Below, one piece after another: positions 26,566 to 34,681 of a stretch of DNA of 64,000 nucleotides. Numbering within the stretch: the stretch's first letter is position 1; the number at the start of each line of letters is the position of its first letter. The notes below the pieces were generated by a model. That model saw only the letters and a list, made by a program, of their open reading frames with translations, ran no database searches and was not told where the DNA came from. A program made the translations under genes and the position numbers. Origin of the DNA: Oceanococcus sp041619555 (GTDB taxonomy: Bacteria > Pseudomonadota > Gammaproteobacteria > Nevskiales > Oceanococcaceae); contig JBFKDQ010000001.1 in the NCBI GenBank assembly GCA_041619555.1, positions 92,338-156,337 on the forward strand, read 5' to 3'.

Positions 26566-27258
26566 TCATGCCGGGTCGGTACGCTCCGCATCGGGGCGCA
26601 GCACTGCCGGCGGCTGATCTTCGCGGGGACTCCATTGCGGTACCGCCAGCAGGATCAGGCGCAGTTGCTTTTCCGCCACCCGGATCAGTGCCGCCTCATC
26701 TTCGCCGCGCGGACGGGCAGCCAGCACCTGCTCCACAATACCGGTCATCGCGCTGATCATCAGCCCCGCGATCATCTGCAGATCTTCCGTGCGCCATGAA
26801 TTCAGAATGGGAAAGCGCGCCAGATCGGTAGCCAGTTCGCTCTGCAGCAACCGGATTTCGGTGCGGATTTCGTCGCGCAACACCGCCACCCCTCCAAATC
26901 GTTCGCGGGCCAGGAACTGGAAATGTCGGCGATGCGCCTGCACGTAGGTGACGAAGGTCTCCACCGATCGGCGTACCATGGATTCTGGCGGCAGCGCGCT
27001 TTGGCGCGCCACCTTGAGCAATTCGCGCAGGGTTCTGAACGAATCCTCAACCAGTTCCAGGCCGAGTTCGTCCATATCCGAAAAATGCCGGTAGAACGTG
27101 GTCGGCACCACGCCGACTTCGCGCGTGATTTCGCGCAGGCTCAGCCCATCGAAGCTGTTATCGCGACTGATCAGTTCCAGGACGGCCTCCCGCAGGGCCT
27201 GGCGGGTATTCACCCGTCGGTCCTTGCCGACCGTGTGCTTTTTCTGTGGCCGCCCCAT
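26566..27258 (-). CDS. TetR-family regulator resembling FabR
   Basis: 230 residues. The N-terminal TetR helix-turn-helix (LSLREITREVGVVPTTFYRHFSDMDELGLELVEDS) follows FabR, the repressor of unsaturated fatty acid synthesis genes, much more closely than general TetR. The following RRSVETFVTYVQAHRRHFQFLARER also agrees. FabR senses the ratio of unsaturated to saturated acyl thioesters. Here it heads a three-gene minus-strand set with an AraC-type gene and the acyl-CoA reductase, suggesting control of acyl-chain reduction. The start at 27258 has AAGGGG. TTGT-AC-ACAA (27267-27276) overlaps its leader and could be an autoregulatory site; this is weak. Confidence 0.85.
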   Translation of the reverse strand: MGRPQKKHTVGKDRRVNTRQALREAVLELISRDNSFDGLSLREITREVGVVPTTFYRHFSDMDELGLELVEDSFRTLRELLKVARQSALPPESMVRRSVETFVTYVQAHRRHFQFLARERFGGVAVLRDEIRTEIRLLQSELATDLARFPILNSWRTEDLQMIAGLMISAMTGIVEQVLAARPRGEDEAALIRVAEKQLRLILLAVPQWSPREDQPPAVLRPDAERTDPA

Positions 27259-27625
27259 GCTGCCCCTTGTACACAAACCAAACTGCAATATGCCCGATCC
27301 TGACCGGCTGTCAATGCGCAAACATCCCGACCGTCAGGCCCGATCGATGCTGCCAGGATCCGATCAGCTTCGCAGTTCAGCCACGCCGGACCCGGGAAGA
27401 TATGTATACGGATGTATCGCACAGGGTCGCGGTGCTACGCCCACCACGCAGGCCGGCCGGCTGCCAGGCACACAAGCACGGCAGCCGCTCCGGCAAGCAG
27501 GGACTCGGCAAGCGGCTTGAAATATGAAAGACTGCAAGACCTGCCGGCGCAATCGGAAGCGGACGCGACTTGAGTTTCGCTGCGGCAGCCCCATTGAGAC
27601 CCCCCCCAACAGCCTGCCCCGGTCC
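27259..27625. other. Intergenic region between the FabR-like gene and the yqhA-like gene
   Basis: 367 bases between divergent genes, presumably holding both promoters. The FabR-like side shows a small inverted repeat TTGT-AC-ACAA near the ribosome site. I see no convincing -35/-10 pair, RNA gene or conserved small reading frame; the short frames present show no ribosome site or family similarity. Confidence 0.5.
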
Positions 27626-28168
27626 ATGAACGCCAACTCACGCTATCTGATGCTCGTCGGTAACTTCATGTTTTGGTCACGCTGGCTGCAGGCTCCGCTA
27701 TACCTCGGCCTCATCGCCGCACAGGGCGTCTACGTTTACCACTTCCTGCACGAGCTCTGGCATCTCGTCAGTCACGCCACAACTTTGACCGAAACCGAGA
27801 TCATGCTCGTCGTGCTGGGCCTGATTGATGTGGTGATGATCGCCAACCTTTTGCTAATGGTCATCGTCGGCGGTTACGAGACCTTCGTCTCGCGCCTGAA
27901 TCTCGAAGCGCATCCGGATAAACCCGAGTGGCTGTCCCATGTCAATGCAGGCGTGCTCAAGGTCAAGCTGGCCATGGCCTTGGTCGGGATTTCATCAATC
28001 CATCTGCTGCAGAGCTTCATCAACGCGCCGAACATGACGGAAACGACCCTTAAGTGGCAGGTCATCATTCATGTCACCTTTCTGCTGTCCGCACTGGCCA
28101 TGGCCTGGACCGACCGTCTGACCATGGGCATGGAAAACAAGGGCAAGCGGGCGCCGGCCGGCCACTAA
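27626..28168 (+). CDS. YqhA-family (UPF0114) inner-membrane protein
   Basis: 180-residue membrane protein with about four helices: PLYLGLIAAQGVYVYHF, IMLVVLGLIDVVMIANLLLMVIV, LAMALVGISSIHLLQSF and a last helix near VIIHVTFLLSALAMAW. It has the family motif GGYETFVSRL. The family has no established function. The start MNANSRYLML at 27626 matches the family N-terminus, although the frame is open upstream. It stands alone between divergent and convergent neighbours. Confidence 0.88.
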   Translation: MNANSRYLMLVGNFMFWSRWLQAPLYLGLIAAQGVYVYHFLHELWHLVSHATTLTETEIMLVVLGLIDVVMIANLLLMVIVGGYETFVSRLNLEAHPDKPEWLSHVNAGVLKVKLAMALVGISSIHLLQSFINAPNMTETTLKWQVIIHVTFLLSALAMAWTDRLTMGMENKGKRAPAGH

Positions 28169-28242
28169 TCAACACGCGCCGCAACATTGCTGCCAATGCT
28201 GCGGCGAAGCCCCCTGCCGATACGCTGAGCATGAGCCGCGCC

Positions 28243-28269
28243 GCGGCGGGCATGATCTCGGCCCGCCGC
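28243..28269. other. GC-rich stem-loop between yqhA-like and ubiK genes
   Basis: GCGGCGGGC (28243-28251) and GCCCGCCGC (28261-28269) pair across a nine-base loop between the two convergent stops. No T tract follows on either strand, so it is at best a weak bidirectional terminator. Confidence 0.4.
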
Positions 28270-28278
28270 CAGTGCCGT

Positions 28279-28527
28279 TCAGGCTGACCCTGACCGGGCC
28301 TCAAGCTCCGCCACCCGCTGCTCGAGTTCGCCCACTCTTCGGCGCAGCCGCAACAGCAATTCCTTCTGGACTTCAAACTGCTCCTGGCTGACCAGGTCTA
28401 GCTCGCCCATCTGGGACTGAAGAATCGCACGGAAATTGTCCTTGAGCTCGTCGCGGACCACGGCCAGACCTGGCGGCAGGACCTGGCTGAGTCGATCCGC
28501 AATGTCTTGCACGGGATTGGGCTTCAT
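28279..28527 (-). CDS. ubiK: UbiK accessory factor of ubiquinone biosynthesis (YqiC family)
   Basis: 82 residues. Typical small UbiK: an N-terminal amphipathic helix (VQDIADRLSQVLPPG), the central DELKDNFRAILQSQMGELDLVSQEQFEVQ, and a C-terminal leucine coiled coil (LLLRLRRRVGELEQRVAELE). UbiK helps assemble the aerobic ubiquinone-synthesis complex with UbiJ. The frame is open far upstream, but the family begins at MKPNPVQD. It is divergent from glnK, as is common, and its leader overlaps a pair of NtrC-like sites. Confidence 0.9.
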   Translation of the reverse strand: MKPNPVQDIADRLSQVLPPGLAVVRDELKDNFRAILQSQMGELDLVSQEQFEVQKELLLRLRRRVGELEQRVAELEARSGSA

Positions 28528-28532
28528 TTGTT

Positions 28533-28566
28533 TGCACTCTTTTGGTTCATGCACCTTGGCGGTGCG
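28533..28566 (+). promoter_or_regulatory. Tandem NtrC-binding sites upstream of glnK-amtB
   Basis: Two adjoining 17-base sites fit the NtrC pattern TGCACC-N5-GGTGCA: TGCACT-CTTTT-GGTTCA (28533-28549) and TGCACC-TTGGC-GGTGCG (28550-28566). They are centred about 107 bases before the predicted sigma-54 start of glnK, the usual enhancer distance. The first is five bases from the ubiK ATG and covers its ribosome site. Confidence 0.85.
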
Positions 28567-28631
28567 TCGCGACAGGTACAGCCCTGCCATCGGACGGGGA
28601 TTATTCACTGTCCATGCTTCTGCGCCAACTT

Positions 28632-28645
28632 GGCACGCCCTGTGC
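28632..28645 (+). promoter_or_regulatory. Sigma-54 promoter of glnK-amtB
   Basis: TTGGCACGCCCTGTGCTT carries GG (28632-28633), exactly ten bases, then GC (28644-28645), close to the consensus TGGCACG-N4-TTGCW. Transcription would start near 28657, giving a leader of about 55 bases. With the upstream NtrC pair this predicts activation under nitrogen limitation. Confidence 0.88.
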
Positions 28646-28711
28646 TTGATTGGCACCGCTGATCGAATTCGGGCGCAATCGCCCACCGAATACAAACCAG
28701 GAGCAATAAAG

Positions 28712-29050
28712 ATGAAGTTGATTACCGCTGTCATCAAGCCCTTCAAGCTCGACGAGGTGCGCGAAGCCCTTTCCGAGGTGGGCGTCAAGGGGATTACCGT
28801 GACCGAGGTCAAGGGTTTCGGCCGCCAGAAAGGCCATACCGAACTGTACCGCGGCGCCGAGTATGTGGTGGATTTCCTGCCTAAGGTCAAGATCGAGGTC
28901 GGCGTCGACGATGCCCAGCTCGACACCGCGATCGAAGCCATCAACCGCGCGGCAAAAACCGGCAAGATCGGCGACGGCAAGATCTTCATCACCGCGCTTG
29001 AACAGGCCATCCGCATTCGCACCGGCGAGACCGGCAGCGAAGCCCTTTAA
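28712..29050 (+). CDS. glnK: Nitrogen regulatory PII protein GlnK
   Basis: 112 residues, full-length PII. It has the T-loop with the uridylylated tyrosine in RGAEYVVDF (Tyr51), GRQKGHTELYRG before it, and the nucleotide-binding TGKIGDGKIF near residue 87. It reads nitrogen status through 2-oxoglutarate and ATP/ADP and plugs AmtB when nitrogen is plentiful. Position directly before amtB identifies GlnK rather than GlnB. The ribosome site AGGAG lies well placed, and the gene is under a sigma-54/NtrC promoter. Confidence 0.95.
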   Translation: MKLITAVIKPFKLDEVREALSEVGVKGITVTEVKGFGRQKGHTELYRGAEYVVDFLPKVKIEVGVDDAQLDTAIEAINRAAKTGKIGDGKIFITALEQAIRIRTGETGSEAL

Positions 29051-29077
29051 GCCCAGACGCGAAATCGGGAGTATTTA

Positions 29078-30343
29078 ATGGAAAATCATATTTTTGAACT
29101 GCAGTACGCGATCGATACGTTCTACTTTCTCGTGTGCGGCGCCCTCGTGATGTGGATGGCCGCTGGCTTCTCCATGCTGGAAGCCGGCCTGGTCCGCTCC
29201 AAGAACACCACCGAAATTCTGACCAAGAACGTCGCGCTGTTCGCGGTATCCTGCATCATGTACTTGGTGTGCGGCTACGCCATCATGTACGGCGGCGACA
29301 TCTTCCTTTCCGGCATTGCCGATGTCGATGCCGATGCGGTCCTGGGCGAATTCGCCGAACGCGAAGACGGCTTCCGCGGCGGCTCGATCTACTCGGGTGC
29401 CTCGGACTTCTTCTTCCAGGTCGTCTTCGTTGCCACCGCCATGTCCATTGTTTCCGGCGCCGTCGCCGAACGCATGAAACTGTGGGCCTTCCTGCTGTTC
29501 GCCGTGGTCATGACCGGCTTCATCTATCCGATGGAAGGCGCCTGGACCTGGGGCGGCAATGCAGTCTTCGGCCTGTACACCCTGGGCGACCTCGGCTTCT
29601 CCGACTTCGCCGGCTCCGGCATCGTGCACATGGCAGGTGCGGCGGCCGCACTGGCGGGCGTCCTGCTGCTCGGACCACGCAAGGGCAAGTACGGCGCGGA
29701 TGGCAAGGTTCATCCGATTCCCGGCGCCAATCTGCCGCTGGCCACCCTGGGCACTTTCATCCTGTGGATGGGCTGGTTCGGCTTCAACGGCGGCTCGGTG
29801 CTGAAACTGGGCGACATCTCCAATGCCAACGCGGTCGCCATGGTGTTCCTGAACACCAATACCGCGGCTGCCGGCGGCCTGGTCGCCGCTCTGATCACCG
29901 CCCGCATGCTGTTTGGCAAAGCCGACCTCACCATGGCGCTGAATGGCGCCCTGGCCGGCCTCGTCGTCATCACCGCCGAGCCCAGCACCCCGACCGCGCT
30001 CACCGCCACATTGTTCGGTGCCGCCGGCGGCGTACTGGTGGTCTTCTCCATCCTCCTGCTCGACAAGCTGAAGATCGACGATCCGGTCGGTGCGATTTCC
30101 GTCCACGGCACCTGTGGCCTGCTCGGCCTGCTGGTCGTGCCGCTGACCAACAGCGGCTCCAGCTTCAGCGGCCAGTTGATCGGCGCCGCCACCATCTTCA
30201 TCTGGGTCTTCGTGACCAGTCTGGTGGTTTGGGGTGTGCTCAAGGCCATCATGGGCATTCGCGTCAGCGAAGAAGAAGAGTACGCCGGGGTGGACCTGTC
30301 CGAGTGCGGACTGGAAGCCTATCCGGAATTCACCAACAACTAA
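29078..30343 (+). CDS. amtB: Ammonium transporter AmtB
   Basis: 421-residue membrane channel for ammonium with about eleven helices. Family motifs include AAGFSMLEAGLVRSKN, DFAGSGIVHMAGAAAAL (the conserved DxAGxxVVH region) and VDLSECGLEAYPEF at the C-terminus, the part that meets GlnK. No cleavable signal peptide precedes the first helix. It lies 27 bases after glnK and is followed by a strong terminator, forming a two-gene operon. Confidence 0.96.
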   Translation: MENHIFELQYAIDTFYFLVCGALVMWMAAGFSMLEAGLVRSKNTTEILTKNVALFAVSCIMYLVCGYAIMYGGDIFLSGIADVDADAVLGEFAEREDGFRGGSIYSGASDFFFQVVFVATAMSIVSGAVAERMKLWAFLLFAVVMTGFIYPMEGAWTWGGNAVFGLYTLGDLGFSDFAGSGIVHMAGAAAALAGVLLLGPRKGKYGADGKVHPIPGANLPLATLGTFILWMGWFGFNGGSVLKLGDISNANAVAMVFLNTNTAAAGGLVAALITARMLFGKADLTMALNGALAGLVVITAEPSTPTALTATLFGAAGGVLVVFSILLLDKLKIDDPVGAISVHGTCGLLGLLVVPLTNSGSSFSGQLIGAATIFIWVFVTSLVVWGVLKAIMGIRVSEEEEYAGVDLSECGLEAYPEFTNN

Positions 30344-30394
30344 GTCCCGTTTCATGGGATAGCGGAAGCCCGGCTACGGGCGCCCGCCCAATCG

Positions 30395-30426
30395 AGGCGA
30401 AGGTGCATGCACCTTCGCCTTTTTTT
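30395..30426 (+). terminator. Rho-independent terminator after amtB
   Basis: A perfect 26-base palindrome (30395-30420; left arm AGGCGAAGGTGCA) is followed by a run of T (30420-30426). It closes the glnK-amtB operon and isolates the nqr operon. Confidence 0.93.
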
Positions 30427-30451
30427 GTTTGCGAGCTGAGCTTCCTATAAC
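30425..30451 (+). promoter_or_regulatory. Possible sigma-70 promoter of the nqr operon
   Basis: TATAAC (30446-30451) is a good -10 box; TTTGTT or TTGTTT (30424-30430) lies 15-16 bases upstream as a weak -35 box. It would leave a leader of about 125 bases before nqrA. Spacing is short, so this is tentative. Confidence 0.35.
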
Positions 30452-30581
30452 AGGAGCGCGCTGGCGTCACCTACACCGATTCGACTACCATTCACGGTCA
30501 GGAAGCGTCCGATGAATCGTTTGGCGGACGTCGTGCCTTCCCTGGCATCCCTCAATAACCACCAACGGTCGACATCGCGCC

Positions 30582-31931
30582 ATGCACATTCGCATCAAGA
30601 AAGGGCTGACGCTGCCAATCAACGGCGCACCCAGACAAAGCATCGAAGACGGACCTGCCATCAACCGGGTCGCCCTCATCGGCCAGGACTATGTCGGTAT
30701 GAAACCGACCATGTTTGTCGCCGAGGGAGATCGGGTCAAACTCGGTCAGACTCTGTTCGAAGACAAGAAGAACCCGGGCGTTCTGTTCACCTCACCGGGA
30801 TGTGGTGTGGTTGAAGCGATCAACCGTGGCCACAAGCGGGCACTGCAATCCGTAGTGATCCGGCTGGAGGGTGACGACGAGGAGCACTTCGACAAGTTTG
30901 ACGACGCCGAACTCGACAGTCTCGATGCCAGCATTGCGAAACAGAACCTGATCAAGTCGGGACTCTGGACCAGCCTGCGGACTCGCCCCTACAGCAAGAT
31001 CCCGGCTGTCGACAGCACTCCTACGGCCATTTTCGTTAACGCGATGGATACCAATCCACTCGCCGCCGATCCCTGCGTGCTGATCGATGAAGACCCACAG
31101 AGCTTTGCCCGAGGCCTGCGCGTGCTGAGCACGCTGTGCGGCAAGATCTATCTGTGCAAGGCTGCTGACGCAAACCTGAGCGCACCGAGTTCACCCGCGA
31201 TCACGGTCGCGGAATTCTCCGGCCCTCACCCCGCCGGACTGGTCGGTACCCATATCCACCACCTGCATCCCGCCGGCGCCCAGCGCCTGGTCTGGCACGT
31301 CAATTATCAGGACGTGATGGCCATCGGCAGGCTGTTCGCCAGCGGTCGCCTGCCAGTCGAGCGAGTGATTGCGCTCGCCGGCCCCAAAATCAAGGATCCG
31401 CGTCTGCTGCGAACCCGCCTCGGCGCCAGCACCACCGAACTGATCGCCGGCCAGATGATCGAGGGATCGGATTGCCGCGTCGTGTCCGGGTCCATCTGGT
31501 CCGGACGCCGCGCCGGCGGCTGGGCCAGCTACCTTGGTCGCTACCATCTGCAGCTCAGCGTGCTGGCCGAAGGTGGCCAGCGCGAACTGTTTGGCTGGAT
31601 CCATCCCGGGCCGAACAAATTTTCCGCGATCAACGTCTTCGTTTCCGCCCTGCAAAGGGCCACCCGGACATTCGACTTCTCGACCAGCCAGAACGGCAGC
31701 CCCCGCGCAATGGTGCCGATCGGCAATTACGAGGATGTCATGCCTCTGGACATCCTGCCCACGCAGCTGCTGCGTGCGCTGGTGGTGAAGGACACGGACT
31801 CGGCGCAGGAACTGGGATGCCTGGAACTGGACGAGGAAGATCTCGCCCTGTGTTCCTTCGTGTGCGTCGGCAAATACAACTTTGGCCCATATCTGAGAGC
31901 CAATCTCGAACAGATTGAGCGGGAAGGCTAA
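30582..31931 (+). CDS. nqrA: Na+-translocating NADH:quinone reductase subunit A
   Basis: 449-residue peripheral subunit on the cytoplasmic side of the complex. The N-terminus MHIRIKKGLTLPINGAP is characteristic, followed by AVIGQDYVGMKPTM-like and EGDRVKLGQTLFEDKKNPGV motifs of the biotinyl-lipoyl-like domain. FVNAMDTNPLAADP lies in the middle. It is the first gene of a complete nqrABCDEF operon. The ATG has only a weak ribosome site. The complex oxidises NADH, reduces ubiquinone and pumps sodium. Confidence 0.96.
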   Translation: MHIRIKKGLTLPINGAPRQSIEDGPAINRVALIGQDYVGMKPTMFVAEGDRVKLGQTLFEDKKNPGVLFTSPGCGVVEAINRGHKRALQSVVIRLEGDDEEHFDKFDDAELDSLDASIAKQNLIKSGLWTSLRTRPYSKIPAVDSTPTAIFVNAMDTNPLAADPCVLIDEDPQSFARGLRVLSTLCGKIYLCKAADANLSAPSSPAITVAEFSGPHPAGLVGTHIHHLHPAGAQRLVWHVNYQDVMAIGRLFASGRLPVERVIALAGPKIKDPRLLRTRLGASTTELIAGQMIEGSDCRVVSGSIWSGRRAGGWASYLGRYHLQLSVLAEGGQRELFGWIHPGPNKFSAINVFVSALQRATRTFDFSTSQNGSPRAMVPIGNYEDVMPLDILPTQLLRALVVKDTDSAQELGCLELDEEDLALCSFVCVGKYNFGPYLRANLEQIEREG

Positions 31932-31936
31932 TATCC

Positions 31937-33160
31937 ATGTCAGCATTGAGAAACTATCTGGATCGCATGCATCCGCTGTTCGCCAAAGGCGGCAAGCTGG
32001 AGAAATACTACGCGGTCTACGAAGCAGTCGACACCTTCTTCTATTCGCCGCCGGATGTCACCCGCGCGGCGCCGCATGTCCGCGATGGCATCGATCTGAA
32101 GCGGGTCATGATCTATGTCTGGCTGGCGGTCATGCCCTGCGTATTCATGGCTTGCTACAACACCGGCCTGCAGGCCAACACGGCCATGCAGGCGCTGGGC
32201 ATCGACCAGGCCGAAGGCTGGCGCGGTCACCTGCTGGCCCTGTTCGGGATCGGCCATGATCCGGCCAGCATCTGGGCCAATTTCTGGCTCGGATTCTGGT
32301 ATTTCGTTCCGGTTTATCTGGTCACCTTCGCCGTCGGCGGCTTCTGGGAAGTCCTGTTTGCCGCGGTGCGTAACCATGAAGTGAATGAAGGATTCTTCGT
32401 CACATCGATCCTGTTCGCCCTGACCATGCCACCAACCGCGCCGCTGTGGATGGTGGCCCTTGGCATCAGCTTCGGTGTGGTAATCGGCAAGGAAGTCTTT
32501 GGCGGCACCGGCAAGAATTTCCTCAACCCCGCGCTGACCGGACGTGCCTTTCTGTTCTTCGCTTACCCGGCCGCCATGTCGGGCGACGCGGTCTGGACCG
32601 CCGTCGACGGCTTTTCCGGCGCCACCCCTCTGGGGATGGCCGCCCTGGGTGGGGTTCCGGCCATTACGGACGCCGGCATCACCTGGATGCAGACCTTTTT
32701 CGGCACCATCCAGGGTTCCCTGGGCGAGACCTCGACCCTGGCCTGCCTGTTCGGTGCAGGTTTCCTGCTGGTGACCCGGGTGGCTTCCTGGCGCATCATG
32801 CTCGGGGTATTTCTGGGCATGGTCGGCACCGCCATGCTGTTCAACCTGATCGGCAGTGAATCCAACCCGATGTTCGCGATGCCCTGGTACTGGCATCTGA
32901 CCCTTGGCGGGTTCGCCTTCGGCATGATCTTCATGGCCACCGATCCGGTATCGGCAGCGATGACCAACACCGGACGGCTGATCTTTGGCGCGTTGGTCGG
33001 TTTCATGGTCATCCTGATTCGCGTGGTCAATCCTGCCTTCCCCGAAGGCATGATGCTGGCCATTCTGTTCGCCAACATTTTTGCGCCGTTGATCGACTAT
33101 GCCGTGGTGCGTGCCAACGTCAAACGGCGTCAGTTGCGCACCGCCGCCGAAGCCGCCTGA
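31937..33160 (+). CDS. nqrB: Na+-translocating NADH:quinone reductase subunit B
   Basis: 407-residue integral membrane subunit with about ten helices. The covalent FMN site is intact: GFSGATPL with acceptor Thr230. It also contains the riboflavin and sodium-path region of the complex. Beginning LRNYLDRMHPLFAKGGKLEKYYAVYEAVDTFFYSPPD matches the family. It starts five bases after nqrA. A flavin transferase (ApbE) is needed to load FMN on this Thr but is not encoded nearby. Confidence 0.96.
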   Translation: MSALRNYLDRMHPLFAKGGKLEKYYAVYEAVDTFFYSPPDVTRAAPHVRDGIDLKRVMIYVWLAVMPCVFMACYNTGLQANTAMQALGIDQAEGWRGHLLALFGIGHDPASIWANFWLGFWYFVPVYLVTFAVGGFWEVLFAAVRNHEVNEGFFVTSILFALTMPPTAPLWMVALGISFGVVIGKEVFGGTGKNFLNPALTGRAFLFFAYPAAMSGDAVWTAVDGFSGATPLGMAALGGVPAITDAGITWMQTFFGTIQGSLGETSTLACLFGAGFLLVTRVASWRIMLGVFLGMVGTAMLFNLIGSESNPMFAMPWYWHLTLGGFAFGMIFMATDPVSAAMTNTGRLIFGALVGFMVILIRVVNPAFPEGMMLAILFANIFAPLIDYAVVRANVKRRQLRTAAEAA

Positions 33161-33170
33161 GGATATTGCG

Positions 33171-34016
33171 ATGGGACTTAAAGACATGCCGAATGACAGC
33201 ATGGCCAAGACGCTGATCGTCGCGATTGGTCTGTGCCTGATCTGTTCGATTTTCGTTTCCGTTGCAGCGGTCAAGCTGCGGCCGCTTCAGCAGGCCAACA
33301 AGCTCGCGGATAAACAGAAAAATATCGTGGAAGTGGCAGGCATCGAGCTCGACGGTCGCAGCGTCGCCGAAGCATTCGCCGCGATCGAAGCCCATGTGGT
33401 CGATCTGCAGAGCGGCGAATTCGCCGACCATATCGACCCGGCCAGCTATGACCAACGCAAGGCCAGCAAAGATCCGAAGCAGGCCACGGAGCTGAGCAAG
33501 GAAGACGACATTGCCGGCATCAACATGCGTGAGCGCTACGCCACCATCTACCTGACGCGTGATGCCAACGACAACATTGAAAAGCTGATCCTTCCGGTGC
33601 GCGGCTACGGCCTGTGGTCGACCCTATGGGGTTTCCTAGCCTTGGAAGGCGATGGCAACACGATCATCGGCCTGTCTTTCTACGAACACGCGGAAACACC
33701 GGGGCTCGGCGGCGAGGTTGACAATCCGGCATGGAAAGCCCAGTGGGCCGGCAAGAAGGTCTATCCGAGCAGCGCCGATGGCGCGACGACCAGCAGCGCC
33801 ACCTGGCGGCCGCGCGGCAAGAGCAAGGATCTGGCCTATCAACCTGCCATCCGTTTAGCAAAGGGTGGTGTCGGAGAGGACACGCCCGATGCCCAGCACA
33901 AGGTGGACGCGCTGGCTGGCGCGACTTTGACCAGCAACGGGGTGTCTTACCTGTTGCAATTCTGGATGGGCGAAAACGGCTTTGCGCCCTTCCTGCGTAA
34001 TCTTGCGAAAGGATAG
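33171..34016 (+). CDS. nqrC: Na+-translocating NADH:quinone reductase subunit C
   Basis: 281 residues. One N-terminal membrane helix (TLIVAIGLCLICSIFVSVAAV) anchors a periplasmic domain carrying the second covalent FMN: VDALAGATLTSNGV with acceptor Thr252. YGLWSTLWGFLALEGDGNTI is also typical. The ATG at 33171 has GAGGATATTGCG upstream; the frame is open further upstream inside nqrB, but the family begins here. Confidence 0.96.
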   Translation: MGLKDMPNDSMAKTLIVAIGLCLICSIFVSVAAVKLRPLQQANKLADKQKNIVEVAGIELDGRSVAEAFAAIEAHVVDLQSGEFADHIDPASYDQRKASKDPKQATELSKEDDIAGINMRERYATIYLTRDANDNIEKLILPVRGYGLWSTLWGFLALEGDGNTIIGLSFYEHAETPGLGGEVDNPAWKAQWAGKKVYPSSADGATTSSATWRPRGKSKDLAYQPAIRLAKGGVGEDTPDAQHKVDALAGATLTSNGVSYLLQFWMGENGFAPFLRNLAKG

Positions 34017-34021
34017 TCCCG

Positions 34022-34681
34022 ATGTCAGACACCAAGAAAGTCCTGACCGAACCGGTCTTCGACAACAACCCGATCGCACTCCAGATTCTGGGCATCTGCT
34101 CGGCGCTGGCGGTGACCTCCAACATGAATACCGCGTTCATCATGTGCCTGGCACTGACCGCGGTGACCGCTGCCTCCAACTTCTTCATCAGCCTGTTGCG
34201 CAATCACATTCCCAGCAGCATCCGCATCATCGTACAGATGACCATTATTGCCTCGCTGGTGATCGTGGTTGATCAGGTGCTCAAGGCCTATGCTTTCGAG
34301 ATCTCCAAGCAGCTTTCCGTATTTGTCGGGCTGATCATCACCAATTGCATCGTGATGGGCCGGGCGGAAGCCTTCGCCATGAAGAACCCGCCGATCCCCA
34401 GCCTGCTTGACGGCATCGGCAACGGTCTGGGCTACAGCGTGATCCTCCTGATCGTAGGCTTCTTCAGGGAACTGTTCGGTGCCGGCAGTCTGTTCGGCAT
34501 CGAAATCCTGCCGCTGGTCACCCAGGGCGGCTGGTACACGCCCAACGGCATGATGCTTCTGCCGCCGTCGGCGTTCTTCCTCATCGGCCTGATCATCTGG
34601 GCAATCCGTGCGGCCAAGCCGGCCCAGGTGGAAAAACCCGATTACCAGATTCACGCCGTCCACCGCACCGAGGCCGCCTGA
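34022..34681 (+). CDS. nqrD: Na+-translocating NADH:quinone reductase subunit D
   Basis: 219-residue membrane subunit with six helices. It shows NPIALQILGICSALAVTS near the start and FVGLIITNCIVMGRAEAFAMKNPP, holding one of the cysteines that bind the intramembrane iron centre shared with NqrE. The sequence starts five bases after nqrC, and its stop touches the nqrE start. Confidence 0.96.
   Translation: MSDTKKVLTEPVFDNNPIALQILGICSALAVTSNMNTAFIMCLALTAVTAASNFFISLLRNHIPSSIRIIVQMTIIASLVIVVDQVLKAYAFEISKQLSVFVGLIITNCIVMGRAEAFAMKNPPIPSLLDGIGNGLGYSVILLIVGFFRELFGAGSLFGIEILPLVTQGGWYTPNGMMLLPPSAFFLIGLIIWAIRAAKPAQVEKPDYQIHAVHRTEAA

Noticed and set aside
28651..28668. Second TGGCAC in the glnK upstream region as another sigma-54 promoter
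   Set aside because: The base pair ten bases after its GG is not GC, so the strict spacing fails; the element at 28632-28645 is much better.
28528..29022. Upstream extension of the ubiK reading frame
   Set aside because: The extension runs antisense through glnK and the NtrC sites; UbiK proteins begin at MKPNPVQD.
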